Made by a program: the position numbers and the translations under genes. From positions 2,170,001 through 2,234,000 of the forward strand of contig NZ_CP058316.1 in assembly GCF_013389665.1 (NCBI RefSeq): a stretch of 64,000 nucleotides of DNA, in the 5' to 3' direction. This DNA is from Microbacterium oleivorans (GTDB taxonomy: Bacteria; Actinomycetota; Actinomycetes; Actinomycetales; Microbacteriaceae). The notes below the pieces were generated by a model. It was not told the origin of the DNA. It was given only the letters and a program-made list of their open reading frames with translations, and made no database searches. Of the stretch, positions 33,221 through 41,838 are shown piece after piece (within the stretch, counting starts at the first letter, position 1; each line of letters begins with the position of its first letter).

Positions 33221-35140
33221 ATGACCGAGCCGCAGCCCCTCGCCTTCCCCATCGACTCGTCCGGTTGGCTCGCGTTCGTCTCCGAGCGCCCCGATGCCCG
33301 CATCGCCCGCGTCCGAGAGATCGACGCGCAGCTGATCGCCGGACGCGACCTCTCGCCGCTGGCGCGGCTGCAACTGTGGAACGAGGCCTCGATCGCCGTC
33401 GCCGAAGCCGCCTCGGAGTCGTCGCTGCTGAGCGAGTCGCACCCCGACGCCGATGTCCGCGTGGCCGCGGAGGCGCGCGTGCAGGCCATCGACGCACTCC
33501 TGTCGCAGCGTTCGCTCGACCCGGCTCTCTTCGCCGTCTTCGACGGCCTCGCGACGGACGGGCTGGATGCCGCGGCGCGGCGTCTGCTCGCCCGCATCCA
33601 GCGCGACTTCCGCCGCGGCGGCGTCGACCGCGACGAGGCGACCCGCGAGCGGCTCCGCCTGCTGGCCGAGCGCGACACCGAGCTCTCGCTCACCTTCTCG
33701 CGCAACATCCGTGACGGCCGGCGCGAGCTGAAACTCCCTATCGACGCGCTGGAGGGGCTGCCGCAGGACTTCATCGATGCGCACCCCGCCGACGACGAGG
33801 GCCTCATCACCCTGACGACCGAGTACACCGACCTCATGCCGGTGCGCGAGTTCGCGGTGCGCCGCTCGACGCGCACCGCGCTGCTGTCGGTGTACAACGA
33901 CCTCGCCTGGCCCGACAACGACCCGGTGCTCGCCGAGCTGCTCGCCGTGCGCGCCGAGCGGGCCGAGCTGCTCGGCTACGGCGACTGGGCCGACTACGAG
34001 ACCGAGACGCGCATGATCGGCTCGAGCGCCGCCATCCGCTCGTTCCTCGACGGGATCGACGTCGCCACCCGTGAGGCGGCGGGCGTCGAGTACGAGCGGC
34101 TGTTCGAGCGCCTGCGGCGCGACGAGCCCGACGCCGACGCCGTGACCGCCGCCGACCTCTGGTACCTCCTCAGCGCGCTCAAGCGCGAGGACTACGCCGT
34201 CGACGCGCAGGCGGTGCGCGCCTACTTCGCGTTCGAGAACGTGCTCGCGGGCGTGCTCGACGTCACGGCCCGCCTGCTCGACGTCACGTACGTGCCCGTG
34301 GAGGCAGGTGCCTGGCACGCGGACGTCCGCAGCTATGACGTCGTCCGCGGCGAGCGGCGGCTCGGCCGGATCCACCTCGACCTCCACCCGCGCGAGGGCA
34401 AGTACAACCACGCGGCCTGCTTCGGTCTGGCGCCCGGCATCGCGGGGCGGTCGCTTCCCGAGGGCGTGCTGCTGTGCAACTTCTCGCGCGGACTGCTCGA
34501 GCACGACCAGGTCGTGACGTTCTTCCACGAGTTCGGACACCTGGTCCACGGCATCCTCGGCGGTGCCGACGCCGTGTGGGCCGACTTCAGCGGCATCGAG
34601 ACCGAGTGGGACTTCGTCGAGGCGCCGAGCCAGCTCCTCGAGGAGTGGGCCTGGGATGCCGGCGTGCTGGCCACCTTTGCGCGCAACGCAGACGGCGAGC
34701 CGATCCCGGCCGACCTGGTCGAGCGGATGCGGGTGGCCGACGCCTTCGGCCGCGCCCTCGAAGTCACGCGTCAGCTCGGACACGCCAACGTCTCGTACGG
34801 TCTGCACGTCGAGCGGCCGAGCGATCTGCAGGCCGCGGTCGAGGGCTGGTACCGCGCGTCGTCGCCGGTGCACCCGTTGCCGAACGGGCACACGTACGCG
34901 GGTTTCGGGCACCTCACGGGGTACGGCGCCTGCTACTACACGTACCAGTGGAGCCTCGTCATCGCCCGCGACCTGCTCTCGGCGTTCGGCGACGACCTCA
35001 TGGACCCGGCCGTGGCGACCCGATACCGCGAGCGCATCCTCGAGCCGGGCGGCAGCCGCGACGCCGCCGACCTCGTCGCCGACTTCCTCGGTCGCCCGTA
35101 CTCGTTCGACGCCTACCGCGCCTGGCTCGCCGGCGCCTGA
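33221..35140 (+). CDS. M3-family zinc oligopeptidase
   Basis: A 639-residue cytoplasmic metallopeptidase of the M3 (thimet oligopeptidase-like) family that cleaves short peptides. The zinc motif HEFGH is at about 436-440, preceded by VVTFF, and the third ligand glutamate lies about 25 residues on (the GIETEWDFVEAPS block, typical of M3). The C-terminal HPLPNGHTYAGFGHL and Tyr-rich YGACYYTYQWS are the substrate-binding signatures of M3. It has no signal peptide. The gene stands alone and may process peptides brought in by the importers in this window, but that is not shown. Confidence 0.92.
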   Translation: MTEPQPLAFPIDSSGWLAFVSERPDARIARVREIDAQLIAGRDLSPLARLQLWNEASIAVAEAASESSLLSESHPDADVRVAAEARVQAIDALLSQRSLDPALFAVFDGLATDGLDAAARRLLARIQRDFRRGGVDRDEATRERLRLLAERDTELSLTFSRNIRDGRRELKLPIDALEGLPQDFIDAHPADDEGLITLTTEYTDLMPVREFAVRRSTRTALLSVYNDLAWPDNDPVLAELLAVRAERAELLGYGDWADYETETRMIGSSAAIRSFLDGIDVATREAAGVEYERLFERLRRDEPDADAVTAADLWYLLSALKREDYAVDAQAVRAYFAFENVLAGVLDVTARLLDVTYVPVEAGAWHADVRSYDVVRGERRLGRIHLDLHPREGKYNHAACFGLAPGIAGRSLPEGVLLCNFSRGLLEHDQVVTFFHEFGHLVHGILGGADAVWADFSGIETEWDFVEAPSQLLEEWAWDAGVLATFARNADGEPIPADLVERMRVADAFGRALEVTRQLGHANVSYGLHVERPSDLQAAVEGWYRASSPVHPLPNGHTYAGFGHLTGYGACYYTYQWSLVIARDLLSAFGDDLMDPAVATRYRERILEPGGSRDAADLVADFLGRPYSFDAYRAWLAGA

Positions 35141-35162
35141 CCCGCCCCCGCCCGCCCCGTAA

Positions 35163-35183
35163 CCGCGAGCGAACCGCTCGCGG
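35163..35183. terminator. Bidirectional hairpin between convergent genes
   Basis: CCGCGAGCG (35163-35171) and CGCTCGCGG (35175-35183) form a perfect 9-bp stem with a three-base loop between the convergent M3 peptidase and threonine aldolase genes. A C-rich stretch precedes it and no T-run follows. Confidence 0.55.
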
Positions 35184-35203
35184 GCCGCGGGCCGCGCGTG
35201 GCG

Positions 35204-36271
35204 TCAGGCGGTCGTCAGCCGCGCGAGCTCGGCGACGAAGGCGTCGACGTCGGATGCGGACGTGTCGAACGAGCACATCCACCGCACCTCGCGGCGACTT
35301 TCGTCCCAGTCGTAGAAACGGAACGATTCGCGCAGCCGATCGGCGATGCCCTCGGGCAGCACCGCGAACACGCCGTTGGCCTGCGTCGGCTGCGTGAACT
35401 CCACGCCTCGCACCGAGCCGTCGGCGATGCCCGCCTCGACCGTCGAGCGCAGACGCTGGGCCATGCCGTTCGCGTGCTCGGCGTTGCGGCGCCACAGGTC
35501 GTTCTCGAGCAGGGCGACGAGCTGCGCCGAGACGAAGCGCATCTTCGACGACAGCTGCATGTTCAGCTTGCGGAGGTACGTGAGCCCCTCGGACGCCGCG
35601 GGATCGAGCACGACGATCGCCTCGCCGATCATGGCGCCGTTCTTCGTACCGCCGAAGCTCAGCACGTCGACGCCGACGTCACGGGTGATGGCGCGCAGCG
35701 GCAGGTCCAGCGCGGCGGCGGCGTTCGCGATGCGCGCGCCGTCCATGTGCAGCCGCATGCCGCGCTCGTGCACGTGGTCGGCGATCGTCCGCAGTTCGTC
35801 GGGTGTGTAAAGCGTCCCCAGCTCGGTCGACTGGGTGAGGGAGACCACGAGCGGCTGTGCGCGGTGCTCGTCGCCCCAGCCCCATGCCTCGCGGTCGATC
35901 AGCTCGGGGGTCAGCTTGCCGTCGTCGGTGGGGACGTTGAGGATCTTGATGCCGCCGACCCGCTCGGGGGCGCCGCCCTCGTCGACGTTGATGTGCGCGG
36001 TGGATGCGGCGATCACCGCGCCCCAGCGCGGCAGCATCGACTGCAGCGCGGTGACGTTGGCGCCGGTGCCGTTGAAGACCGGGAAGGCCTCCGCGCCGTC
36101 GCCGAAGTGCTCGGCGACGAGCTCCTGCAGGCGCGCGGTGTACACGTCGGAGCCGTACGCGGTCTGGTGTCCGTCGTTGGCGGCGGTGATGGCCGCGAGG
36201 ACCTCCGGGTGGATGCCGGAGTAGTTGTCGGACGCGAAGCCGCGCACCGAGGTGTCGTGCAGGGAGGTCAT
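35204..36271 (-). CDS. Low-specificity L-threonine aldolase family enzyme
   Basis: PLP-dependent fold-type I enzyme of 355 residues that splits L-threonine or allo-threonine to glycine and acetaldehyde. FASDNYSGIHPEVLAAI at the N-terminus, FNGTGANVTALQSM near 66-80, HMDGARIANA near 175-184 (Asp177 pairs with the PLP nitrogen) and SFGGTKNG with Lys210 as Schiff-base lysine are the classic motifs. The start at 36271 follows GAGGAT by six bases. It is probably independent of its neighbours. Other beta-eliminating lyases of this group are similar, so the substrate is not certain. Confidence 0.88.
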   Translation of the reverse strand: MTSLHDTSVRGFASDNYSGIHPEVLAAITAANDGHQTAYGSDVYTARLQELVAEHFGDGAEAFPVFNGTGANVTALQSMLPRWGAVIAASTAHINVDEGGAPERVGGIKILNVPTDDGKLTPELIDREAWGWGDEHRAQPLVVSLTQSTELGTLYTPDELRTIADHVHERGMRLHMDGARIANAAAALDLPLRAITRDVGVDVLSFGGTKNGAMIGEAIVVLDPAASEGLTYLRKLNMQLSSKMRFVSAQLVALLENDLWRRNAEHANGMAQRLRSTVEAGIADGSVRGVEFTQPTQANGVFAVLPEGIADRLRESFRFYDWDESRREVRWMCSFDTSASDVDAFVAELARLTTA

Positions 36272-36318
36272 GACCTCATCCTCTCAGCCTCGGGCGCGGC
36301 CTCGCCCCGGTGCGCGGG

Positions 36319-37791
36319 TCAGCCCCGGATGCCGCGGGTGGAGGCGATCACGTCGCGCATCTTCTTCTCGAGCGCCTCGTAGAACATCGACAGCGGGAAC
36401 TCGTCGTCCCGCACGGCGTCGGTGTAGCCCTTCGGCGGCCCCGCGAGGACGTCGTCGGGCAGGCCACGGGCCCACGCCGACGCCGGATGCGGTTCGAGCA
36501 CCGAGCGGACGAGGTCGTAGGCCGCCAGCCAGTGAGAGGTCTTCGGGCGGTCGATCGACTCCCAGTAGAGGCGGTCGATCGCATCTCCCAGGGCGACGAC
36601 GGCGTCCGGGACCTCCCCCCATTCGAACGCGAGAGCGGTGTCGGTCCAGTGCAGCACGCCCCGCCGGTGCAACCAGGCGAACAGCAGCTGACCGCCGAGC
36701 CCGTCGTAGTTGCGCACCCGCGTGCCGGTGATCGCGAACCGGAAGATCCGATCGAAGATCACCGCGTACTGCACGAGCCGCGACAGCCGCAGCAGCTCGG
36801 CATCCGCCTGGTCGAGGTCGGGGTCGGCACTGAGCCGCCGGTCGAGCTCGACGCACTCACGGAAGGCGGTGAGGTCGCACCGCAGCTCCTCGAGGGAGTA
36901 CAGGAAGTACGGCATCCGCTGCTTGATCATGAACGGGTCGAACGGCAGGTCCCCGCGCATGTGCGTCCGGTCGTGGATGAGGTCCCACATCACGAACGCC
37001 CGCTCGGTGAGCTCCTGATCCTCGAGCATCTGCGCGGCCTCGGCGGGGAGCTCCAGCTTCGTGATCCCGGATGCTTCGCGCACGACGCGGCGGTATCGGG
37101 CCGCCTCGCGATCCTGGAAGATCGCCCCCCACGTGAACGGCGGGACTTCGCGCATCGCGACGGTCTCGGGGAACAGCACCGCCGAATCGGTGTCGTACCC
37201 CGCGGTGAAGTCGAGCAGCCGCAGCGAGACGAAGAGCGGGTTCGGGTACAGCGTCTCGAGCCGTGCGATGGCCTCGGGCCAGATGGCCTCGACCAGCAGC
37301 GCCTCGACGTGCCGGTCGCGCGATCCGTTCTGGGTGTACATCGGGAACACGACGAGGTGACGGATGCCGTCGACGCGGTGGCGCTGCGGCTGGAAGGCCA
37401 CGAGCGAGTCGAGGAAATCGGGCACGCCGAACGCCCCCTCCCTCGAGCGCGTGCCGGCCCATCTGTCGAAGTCCCGGATCGATGCCGCGAGATAGTCGGC
37501 GTCGTGCGGGAATCGTGGCGCGAGGCGCCCGATCGCCGCGGTGATCGACGCGACATGCCGCCGCGCCGTCTCGTGATCGCCGGGATCGGGTATCGATCCG
37601 TCGGCCGCCTGCACCGCCTGCAGCGCCGTCGCGGCGTCGCGCAGGGAGATCCAGGCGGGGTCGTGCTCCACGCCGCGCGCGAGCTCGAGGCTCGGTGCGA
37701 CGTCGATCGCGCCGCCGTCCTCGACGACCTCGGGCTCGCCGATGATCGTCTTGGCGGCACCGGGGGTGGGGTGCGTCTGAGCGATGGACAT
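36319..37791 (-). CDS. Conserved protein of unknown function (DUF6421-like), zincin-like motif
   Basis: A 490-residue protein that I recognise only as the actinobacterial DUF6421 type, with no known function. It has no signal peptide or membrane segment. A striking block at 266-310 reads WDLIHDRTHMRGDLPFDPF followed by SLEELRCDLTAF: HDRTH at 273-277 and EELRCD at 301-306 resemble the HExxH plus downstream Glu of gluzincin metallopeptidases, with Asp in place of the first Glu. The start at 37791 (ATG after GGAGG) is preferred over a longer frame beginning 18 bases earlier. The gap to the divergent lipid kinase gene is 163 bases. Confidence 0.7.
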   Translation of the reverse strand: MSIAQTHPTPGAAKTIIGEPEVVEDGGAIDVAPSLELARGVEHDPAWISLRDAATALQAVQAADGSIPDPGDHETARRHVASITAAIGRLAPRFPHDADYLAASIRDFDRWAGTRSREGAFGVPDFLDSLVAFQPQRHRVDGIRHLVVFPMYTQNGSRDRHVEALLVEAIWPEAIARLETLYPNPLFVSLRLLDFTAGYDTDSAVLFPETVAMREVPPFTWGAIFQDREAARYRRVVREASGITKLELPAEAAQMLEDQELTERAFVMWDLIHDRTHMRGDLPFDPFMIKQRMPYFLYSLEELRCDLTAFRECVELDRRLSADPDLDQADAELLRLSRLVQYAVIFDRIFRFAITGTRVRNYDGLGGQLLFAWLHRRGVLHWTDTALAFEWGEVPDAVVALGDAIDRLYWESIDRPKTSHWLAAYDLVRSVLEPHPASAWARGLPDDVLAGPPKGYTDAVRDDEFPLSMFYEALEKKMRDVIASTRGIRG

Positions 37792-37909
37792 GGGGAACCT
37801 CCGATCCACGAGGTACGGCTCCCGCGCGGGAGCGGCTGTCAGGTCGCGTCAGCATATCCGGCCGCAGCGTCGGCCCGCGATCCCCATGCCCGTGGCCGCG
37901 CAGCGCGAC

Positions 37910-37948
37910 TGTCAAGGCATGGCCGGTATGCGGGGGCAGGGATAGCGT
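37910..37948 (+). promoter_or_regulatory. Leaderless promoter with TGTCAAG box before the lipid kinase gene
   Basis: TAGCGT (37943-37948) is six bases before the ATG at 37955, and TGTCAAG starts at 37910, 33 bases before the -10 element. The spacing is identical to that in front of the TspO-like and lipoprotein genes. Confidence 0.5.
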
Positions 37949-37954
37949 CGGGGG

Positions 37955-38977
37955 ATGGCCTCCTCCGCCGCGCGTCCCGAGAACATCGACACCCCCGGTG
38001 AGTCGGGGCCCACGGAGCGGCGGGCCGATCCCGACGGGATGGGCGTGCTGCTCGTGGCCAACCCGCGCTCGGGCACCTCGGTCGTCCGCCCCGACCCCAT
38101 GCCGGAGATCCGCCGGCGGCTGCCGGCCGCGCGCATCGAGATGCTCGGCGACTCCTCGATCGACGACATCGTCGGGGCTGCGATGGCCGGCGAGCCGCCG
38201 GTCGCGCTCGCCGTCCTGGGCGGCGACGGATCGGTGTCGCGGGCCGCGCAGCTGGCGCGGCGGCATGGGTTGCCGCTGCTCGTGCTCCCCGGCGGGACCT
38301 TCAACCACTTCGCCCGGGCCGCCGGACTCGAGACCGTCACGGCCGCCCTCGACGCCTTTGCCGCCGGGACGCTGCGCACCGCGGCGGTGGCCGAGGTCGC
38401 GGTCGACGACGGCGAGCCGATCACCGTGCTCAACGCCGTCTCGTTGGGCGCCTACCCCGAGCTCCTCGCGGAGCGGGAGAAGCGCACGAGCCTCGGCAAA
38501 TGGTGGGGCGGTGCCGTGGCGGCGTGGCGCGAGATCCAGGGGGCGCATCGCATCGAGGTCGTGCGCGACGGTCGTCGTGCGGTGGTCTGGTCGGTCTTCG
38601 CCGGGATCGGCCACGGCGACCCCCGGCGCATCGCGATGATGCAGCGCTCCGATCTCGACGACGCCGTGCTCGATCTGCGCGTGCACCACGCGCGCGGCAC
38701 GCGGTTGCGTGCGGTCGCCTCCCTCGCGTTCGGCCGGCGCATGCTCGCCCTGATGCGTGCGCTGCGCCTGCTGCCCCCGGCCTCCGATCTCGAGCGCATC
38801 GTGGCGTCGTCGGTCGAGCTCACGGTGCGTCCCGGCGACGCGCCCGCGGTGTTCGCCCACGACGGCGAGATCGCCGAGGCGCCGGCGACCGGGTTCCGGC
38901 TGCGGCTGCGCACCGTCTCCGACGGTCTGCGCGTGTACGCCCCCGCCGGCGCAGCGCGCGCCGCCTCGGAGGGATGA
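37955..38977 (+). CDS. Diacylglycerol/sphingosine kinase-like lipid kinase
   Basis: A 340-residue protein of the diacylglycerol kinase catalytic-domain family (DgkB/YegS-like). LLVANPRSGTS near 32-42 is the first strand with the phosphate loop, VLGGDGSVSRAA near 88 is the GGDGT-type nucleotide site, and LPGGTFNHFARAAGL near 111 is the GTxNDFA motif, with His in place of Asp. The C-terminal beta-domain includes FAHDGEIAEAP, the family's DGE motif. It probably phosphorylates a membrane lipid in the cytoplasmic leaflet. The first 28 residues are hydrophilic and variable. Confidence 0.85.
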   Translation: MASSAARPENIDTPGESGPTERRADPDGMGVLLVANPRSGTSVVRPDPMPEIRRRLPAARIEMLGDSSIDDIVGAAMAGEPPVALAVLGGDGSVSRAAQLARRHGLPLLVLPGGTFNHFARAAGLETVTAALDAFAAGTLRTAAVAEVAVDDGEPITVLNAVSLGAYPELLAEREKRTSLGKWWGGAVAAWREIQGAHRIEVVRDGRRAVVWSVFAGIGHGDPRRIAMMQRSDLDDAVLDLRVHHARGTRLRAVASLAFGRRMLALMRALRLLPPASDLERIVASSVELTVRPGDAPAVFAHDGEIAEAPATGFRLRLRTVSDGLRVYAPAGAARAASEG

Positions 38978-39033
38978 CCCGCCCGCCTGTCGGGATACAT
39001 CGCGAGACGGATGCCGCGCCGGCGGCACTCGCG

Positions 39034-39039
39034 TACCGT
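39034..39039 (+). promoter_or_regulatory. Leaderless -10 element of the histidine kinase gene
   Basis: TACCGT ends six bases before the GTG at 39046, which also is where homology to NarL-type kinases begins. It supports that start over the long upstream extension of the frame. Confidence 0.5.
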
Positions 39040-39045
39040 CGGAGC

Positions 39046-40245
39046 GTGTTCCGTCCCTTGCGCCGCTCTCAGATCGCCGTCGACGTCTCGGTCGCGGGGG
39101 CGTTCGCGGCCGTGATGCTGCTGGTCACCTGGGGCGGAGTGATCGGGGTCGTCATCCCGGCCGACCGGATCGCGGCGATCGTGTCGGTGCTGCTGATCGT
39201 GCCCTTCAGCGCCGCCGTGGCGCTGCGCCGGGCCTCGCCCGCGCTCGCGCTCGTCCTGGCCTGGGTGGGGGCGATCCTGCAGATGCTCGCGCAGCTGCCG
39301 CCGCTGCCCGTGGACATCGCGATCTTCGCGGTGCTGTACACGTGCGCCGCCTACGGCACCAACCGCATCTTCTGGCTCGGATTCGCCTCCTCGATCGCCG
39401 GTGCGCTGGCCATCACCGTCTACCTGCTCATCCCCTCGGCGGCGTACTCGCTCACCGCCGCCGGCGACGACCTCGTGTTCTTCCTCCTCACCGGCACCAT
39501 GCTCTTCATCGCCTCGGTGCTGGGCCTGCTGCTGGCCTGGACCGTCGGGGCACTCGTGCGGGTGGGCATCCGGGCCCGCGGCAACGCCGAGGCGCAGCGT
39601 CGTGCCGAGGCGCGGGCGACGGCCGAGTCCGAGCGCAACCGCATCGCGCGCGACATGCACGACGTGGTCGCCCACTCCCTCGCCGTGGTCATCGCGCAGG
39701 CCGACGGCGCGCGCTACGCCGCGACGACCGACCCCGACGCGGCATCGGCGTCGCTGCAGACGATCTCCACGACCGCCCGCTCCGCCCTCTCGGACGTGCG
39801 GATGCTGCTGACCCAACTTCGCCACAGCGAGGGCGAGGGTCCGCAGCCCACCGTCGCGGAGCTCGAGGTGCTGTACGCCCAGGTGCGTGCGGCGGGGATG
39901 GACCTGCGGGTCGACGTCGACCCGGCGCCACCCGGCGAGCCACCGGCGGCGGTGCAGATCGCGGTCTACCGCATCCTCCAGGAGGCCCTGACCAACGCGA
40001 TGCGCCACGGGGCGGGCGGTACTGTCGAGGTGTCCCTGGCCTGGCTGCCCGATCGCGTGGAGGTGCGTGTGACCAACCCCCTCGGGCACCCGGCCGTCGA
40101 CGCGTCCGGTTCCTCGCGCTCGGGCGGACACGGGCTCATCGGCATGCGCGAGCGTGCCCAGCTCATGGGCGGCACGCTCGAGGTCGGCCCCGCGGGCCGC
40201 GAGTTCGCGGTGTCGGCGACGCTGCCCATCGGCGGACCGGCGTGA
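39046..40245 (+). CDS. Sensor histidine kinase (NarL/HisKA_3 type)
   Basis: Membrane sensor kinase, 399 residues. Five to six hydrophobic helices occupy about 10-165, followed by a coiled linker (RAEARATAESERNRIARD). The dimerisation helix carries the phospho-acceptor histidine in RDMHDVVAHSLAVVIAQADG near 203, and the HATPase domain has ILQEALTNAMRHG near 310, and a G-box in SGGHGLIGMRERAQLMGG near 365. The long N-terminal transmembrane region with almost no extracellular loop suggests it senses a membrane or envelope signal. It overlaps the response regulator gene by four bases (GTGA), forming a two-gene unit. Confidence 0.92.
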   Translation: MFRPLRRSQIAVDVSVAGAFAAVMLLVTWGGVIGVVIPADRIAAIVSVLLIVPFSAAVALRRASPALALVLAWVGAILQMLAQLPPLPVDIAIFAVLYTCAAYGTNRIFWLGFASSIAGALAITVYLLIPSAAYSLTAAGDDLVFFLLTGTMLFIASVLGLLLAWTVGALVRVGIRARGNAEAQRRAEARATAESERNRIARDMHDVVAHSLAVVIAQADGARYAATTDPDAASASLQTISTTARSALSDVRMLLTQLRHSEGEGPQPTVAELEVLYAQVRAAGMDLRVDVDPAPPGEPPAAVQIAVYRILQEALTNAMRHGAGGTVEVSLAWLPDRVEVRVTNPLGHPAVDASGSSRSGGHGLIGMRERAQLMGGTLEVGPAGREFAVSATLPIGGPA

Positions 40246-40898
40246 GCGCCGTCCGTATCGTCCTGGTCGACGACCAGGCGCTGTTCCGCGCCGGCATCCG
40301 CATGGTCGTCGCCTCGCAGCCCGACCTCGAGGTGGTCGGCGAGGCGTCCGACGGCGCCGAGGCGCTCCGTGTCGTCCGCGAGACGCGGCCCGACGTGGTG
40401 CTCATGGACATCCGCATGCCGGTGATGGACGGCCTGACCGCCACGGCCGAACTCCTCGACGATCCGCTCTTCGGCGGCGAACCGCCGCGCATCGTCATGC
40501 TCACGACCTTCGACCTCGATGAGGCCGCCGCGCGCGCCATCCGGCAGGGGGCGAGCGGCTTCCTGCTGAAGGACGCCGACCCCGAGTTCCTGCTCGCGGC
40601 CATCCGCACCGTGCACGCGGGGTCGTCGGTCATCGCGGCGTCGGCGACGCGTGAGCTCTTCTCGACGTTCTCGGGTCCCGACCACAAGCCCGTGCCCGCG
40701 GCGTTCGGCGAGCTGACCGACCGTGAACGCGAGATCTTCGCGCTCGCCGCGCGCGGGCTGTCCAATGCCGAGATCGCCGGGCGGGAGTTCCTCTCCGAGG
40801 CGACGGTCAAGACGCACATCAGCCGGATCCTGGCCAAGCTCGCGCTGCGGGACCGGGTGCAGCTGGTCGTCTTCGCCTTCGAGCACGGCCTCGCCTGA
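40242..40898 (+). CDS. NarL/LuxR-type response regulator
   Basis: A 218-residue DNA-binding response regulator, partner of the preceding kinase. The receiver domain has DD at 10-11, the phosphorylation site Asp56 in LMDIRMP, and Lys in GFLLKDADP near 107. The C-terminal helix-turn-helix LTDREREIFALAARGLSNAE... and EATVKTHISRILAKL is the LuxR type. Its likely target is the ABC exporter 180 bases downstream, on the basis of position only. Confidence 0.94.
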   Translation: MSAVRIVLVDDQALFRAGIRMVVASQPDLEVVGEASDGAEALRVVRETRPDVVLMDIRMPVMDGLTATAELLDDPLFGGEPPRIVMLTTFDLDEAAARAIRQGASGFLLKDADPEFLLAAIRTVHAGSSVIAASATRELFSTFSGPDHKPVPAAFGELTDREREIFALAARGLSNAEIAGREFLSEATVKTHISRILAKLALRDRVQLVVFAFEHGLA

Positions 40899-40920
40899 CC
40901 CGCCGCCCGTCCCTGGGCCG

Positions 40921-40990
40921 CGAGACGTCGGTTCCGCGCCGAGACGACGGGTTCGCCCCCCCCGAGGCTCGGCGCGAACGTCACGTCCCG
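40921..40990. repeat. Direct and inverted copies of an 18-19 bp unit after the response regulator
   Basis: GAGACGTCGGTTCCGCGCC (40922-40940) is followed at once by GAGACGACGGGTTCGCCCC (40941-40959), and a third, inverted copy lies at about 40966-40987 (CTCGGCGCGAACGTCACGTC). Left and inverted copies could form a large imperfect hairpin. It may act as terminator of the two-component operon or be a genome-wide intergenic repeat. The gap (40899-41076) shows nothing else apart from the -10 element of the next gene. Confidence 0.6.
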
Positions 40991-41063
40991 CGGTTCCCGG
41001 GGTCATCCGCGAGATGTAGACGACGACGACGAGCGACGGATGCGGCGGCGCGGGGCCGCTTCG

Positions 41064-41069
41064 TAGCGT
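41064..41069 (+). promoter_or_regulatory. Leaderless -10 element of the ABC exporter operon
   Basis: TAGCGT lies seven bases before the ATG at 41077; no ribosome-binding site is seen. The exporter genes can thus be transcribed apart from the two-component genes. Confidence 0.5.
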
Positions 41070-41076
41070 CGACATC

Positions 41077-41838
41077 ATGCAGATCTCGACCTCCGACCTC
41101 GGCCTCGCCGCCCGGGTCCAGAACCTCACCAAGACCTTCGGCTCCGGCGAGTCCGGCGTCCGCGCCCTCGACGGCGTCTCGGTCGGCATCCGTCGCGGGG
41201 AGTTCACCGCGATCATGGGCCCGTCCGGTTCGGGCAAGTCCACCCTCATGCACATCATGGCCGGCCTCGACGCGCCCACGTCGGGGCGAGCCTGGATCGG
41301 CGACACCGAGATCTCGGGACTGTCCGACCTCGACCTCACGATCCTGCGGCGACGCCGCGTGGGGTTCGTCTTCCAGTCCTTCAACCTCGTGCCGACCCTC
41401 GATGTCCTGGGCAACATCACCCTGCCCTTCGAACTCGACGGTCGCGCGCCGTCGGCGCTCGAGCGCTCACGCATCGACGGACTCGTCGACTCGTTGGGCC
41501 TCGGCGGCCGGCTGCGTCATCGGCCGCACCAGCTCTCGGGCGGCCAGCAGCAGCGCGTCGCGATCGCCCGCGCGCTGGCGACCGCGCCCGATCTCGTGTT
41601 CGCCGACGAGCCCACCGGCAACCTCGACTCCCGCACCGGACGTGAGGTGCTGGCGCTGCTCGCGGCGGCCAGCCGCGATCACGGGCAGTCGATCGCGATG
41701 GTCACCCACGACCCGGTCGCCGCCGCGCACGCCGACCGGGTGATCTTCCTCGGCGACGGCCGCATCGTCGCCGACAAGTCGAGTCAGAGCGCCGAGGCCA
41801 TCTCGTCGCACATGCTCGCCGCCGAGGTGTCGGCGTGA
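41077..41838 (+). CDS. ABC exporter ATPase (MacB/LolD type)
   Basis: A 253-residue ATP-binding subunit. Walker [10 protein letters not shown] near 48, Q-loop [17 protein letters not shown] near 97-113, signature [16 protein letters not shown] near 152 and Walker [13 protein letters not shown] near 172 are all intact, and the NLVPTLTV-type Q-loop is typical of the MacB/LolD/FtsE group. It powers the FtsX-like permease encoded next, probably extruding a peptide or lipid or acting in envelope-stress defence. The first ten residues ([10 protein letters not shown]) precede the family's usual start; the leaderless -10 supports them. Confidence 0.93.
   Translation: MQISTSDLGLAARVQNLTKTFGSGESGVRALDGVSVGIRRGEFTAIMGPSGSGKSTLMHIMAGLDAPTSGRAWIGDTEISGLSDLDLTILRRRRVGFVFQSFNLVPTLDVLGNITLPFELDGRAPSALERSRIDGLVDSLGLGGRLRHRPHQLSGGQQQRVAIARALATAPDLVFADEPTGNLDSRTGREVLALLAAASRDHGQSIAMVTHDPVAAAHADRVIFLGDGRIVADKSSQSAEAISSHMLAAEVSA

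Noticed and set aside
35141..35160. C-rich run after the M3 peptidase gene as a possible repeat element.
   Set aside because: It is short, irregular low-complexity sequence without a repeated unit or symmetry beyond the hairpin already listed.
38500..39045. Extension of the histidine kinase frame through the lipid kinase gene.
   Set aside because: The extension is a shadow frame of the kinase gene at 37955-38977; the TACCGT element and homology place the start at 39046.
40955..40963. Run of eight C as a phase-variation tract.
   Set aside because: It lies between genes, not in a reading frame or at a critical promoter spacing, so length change would not switch a gene.
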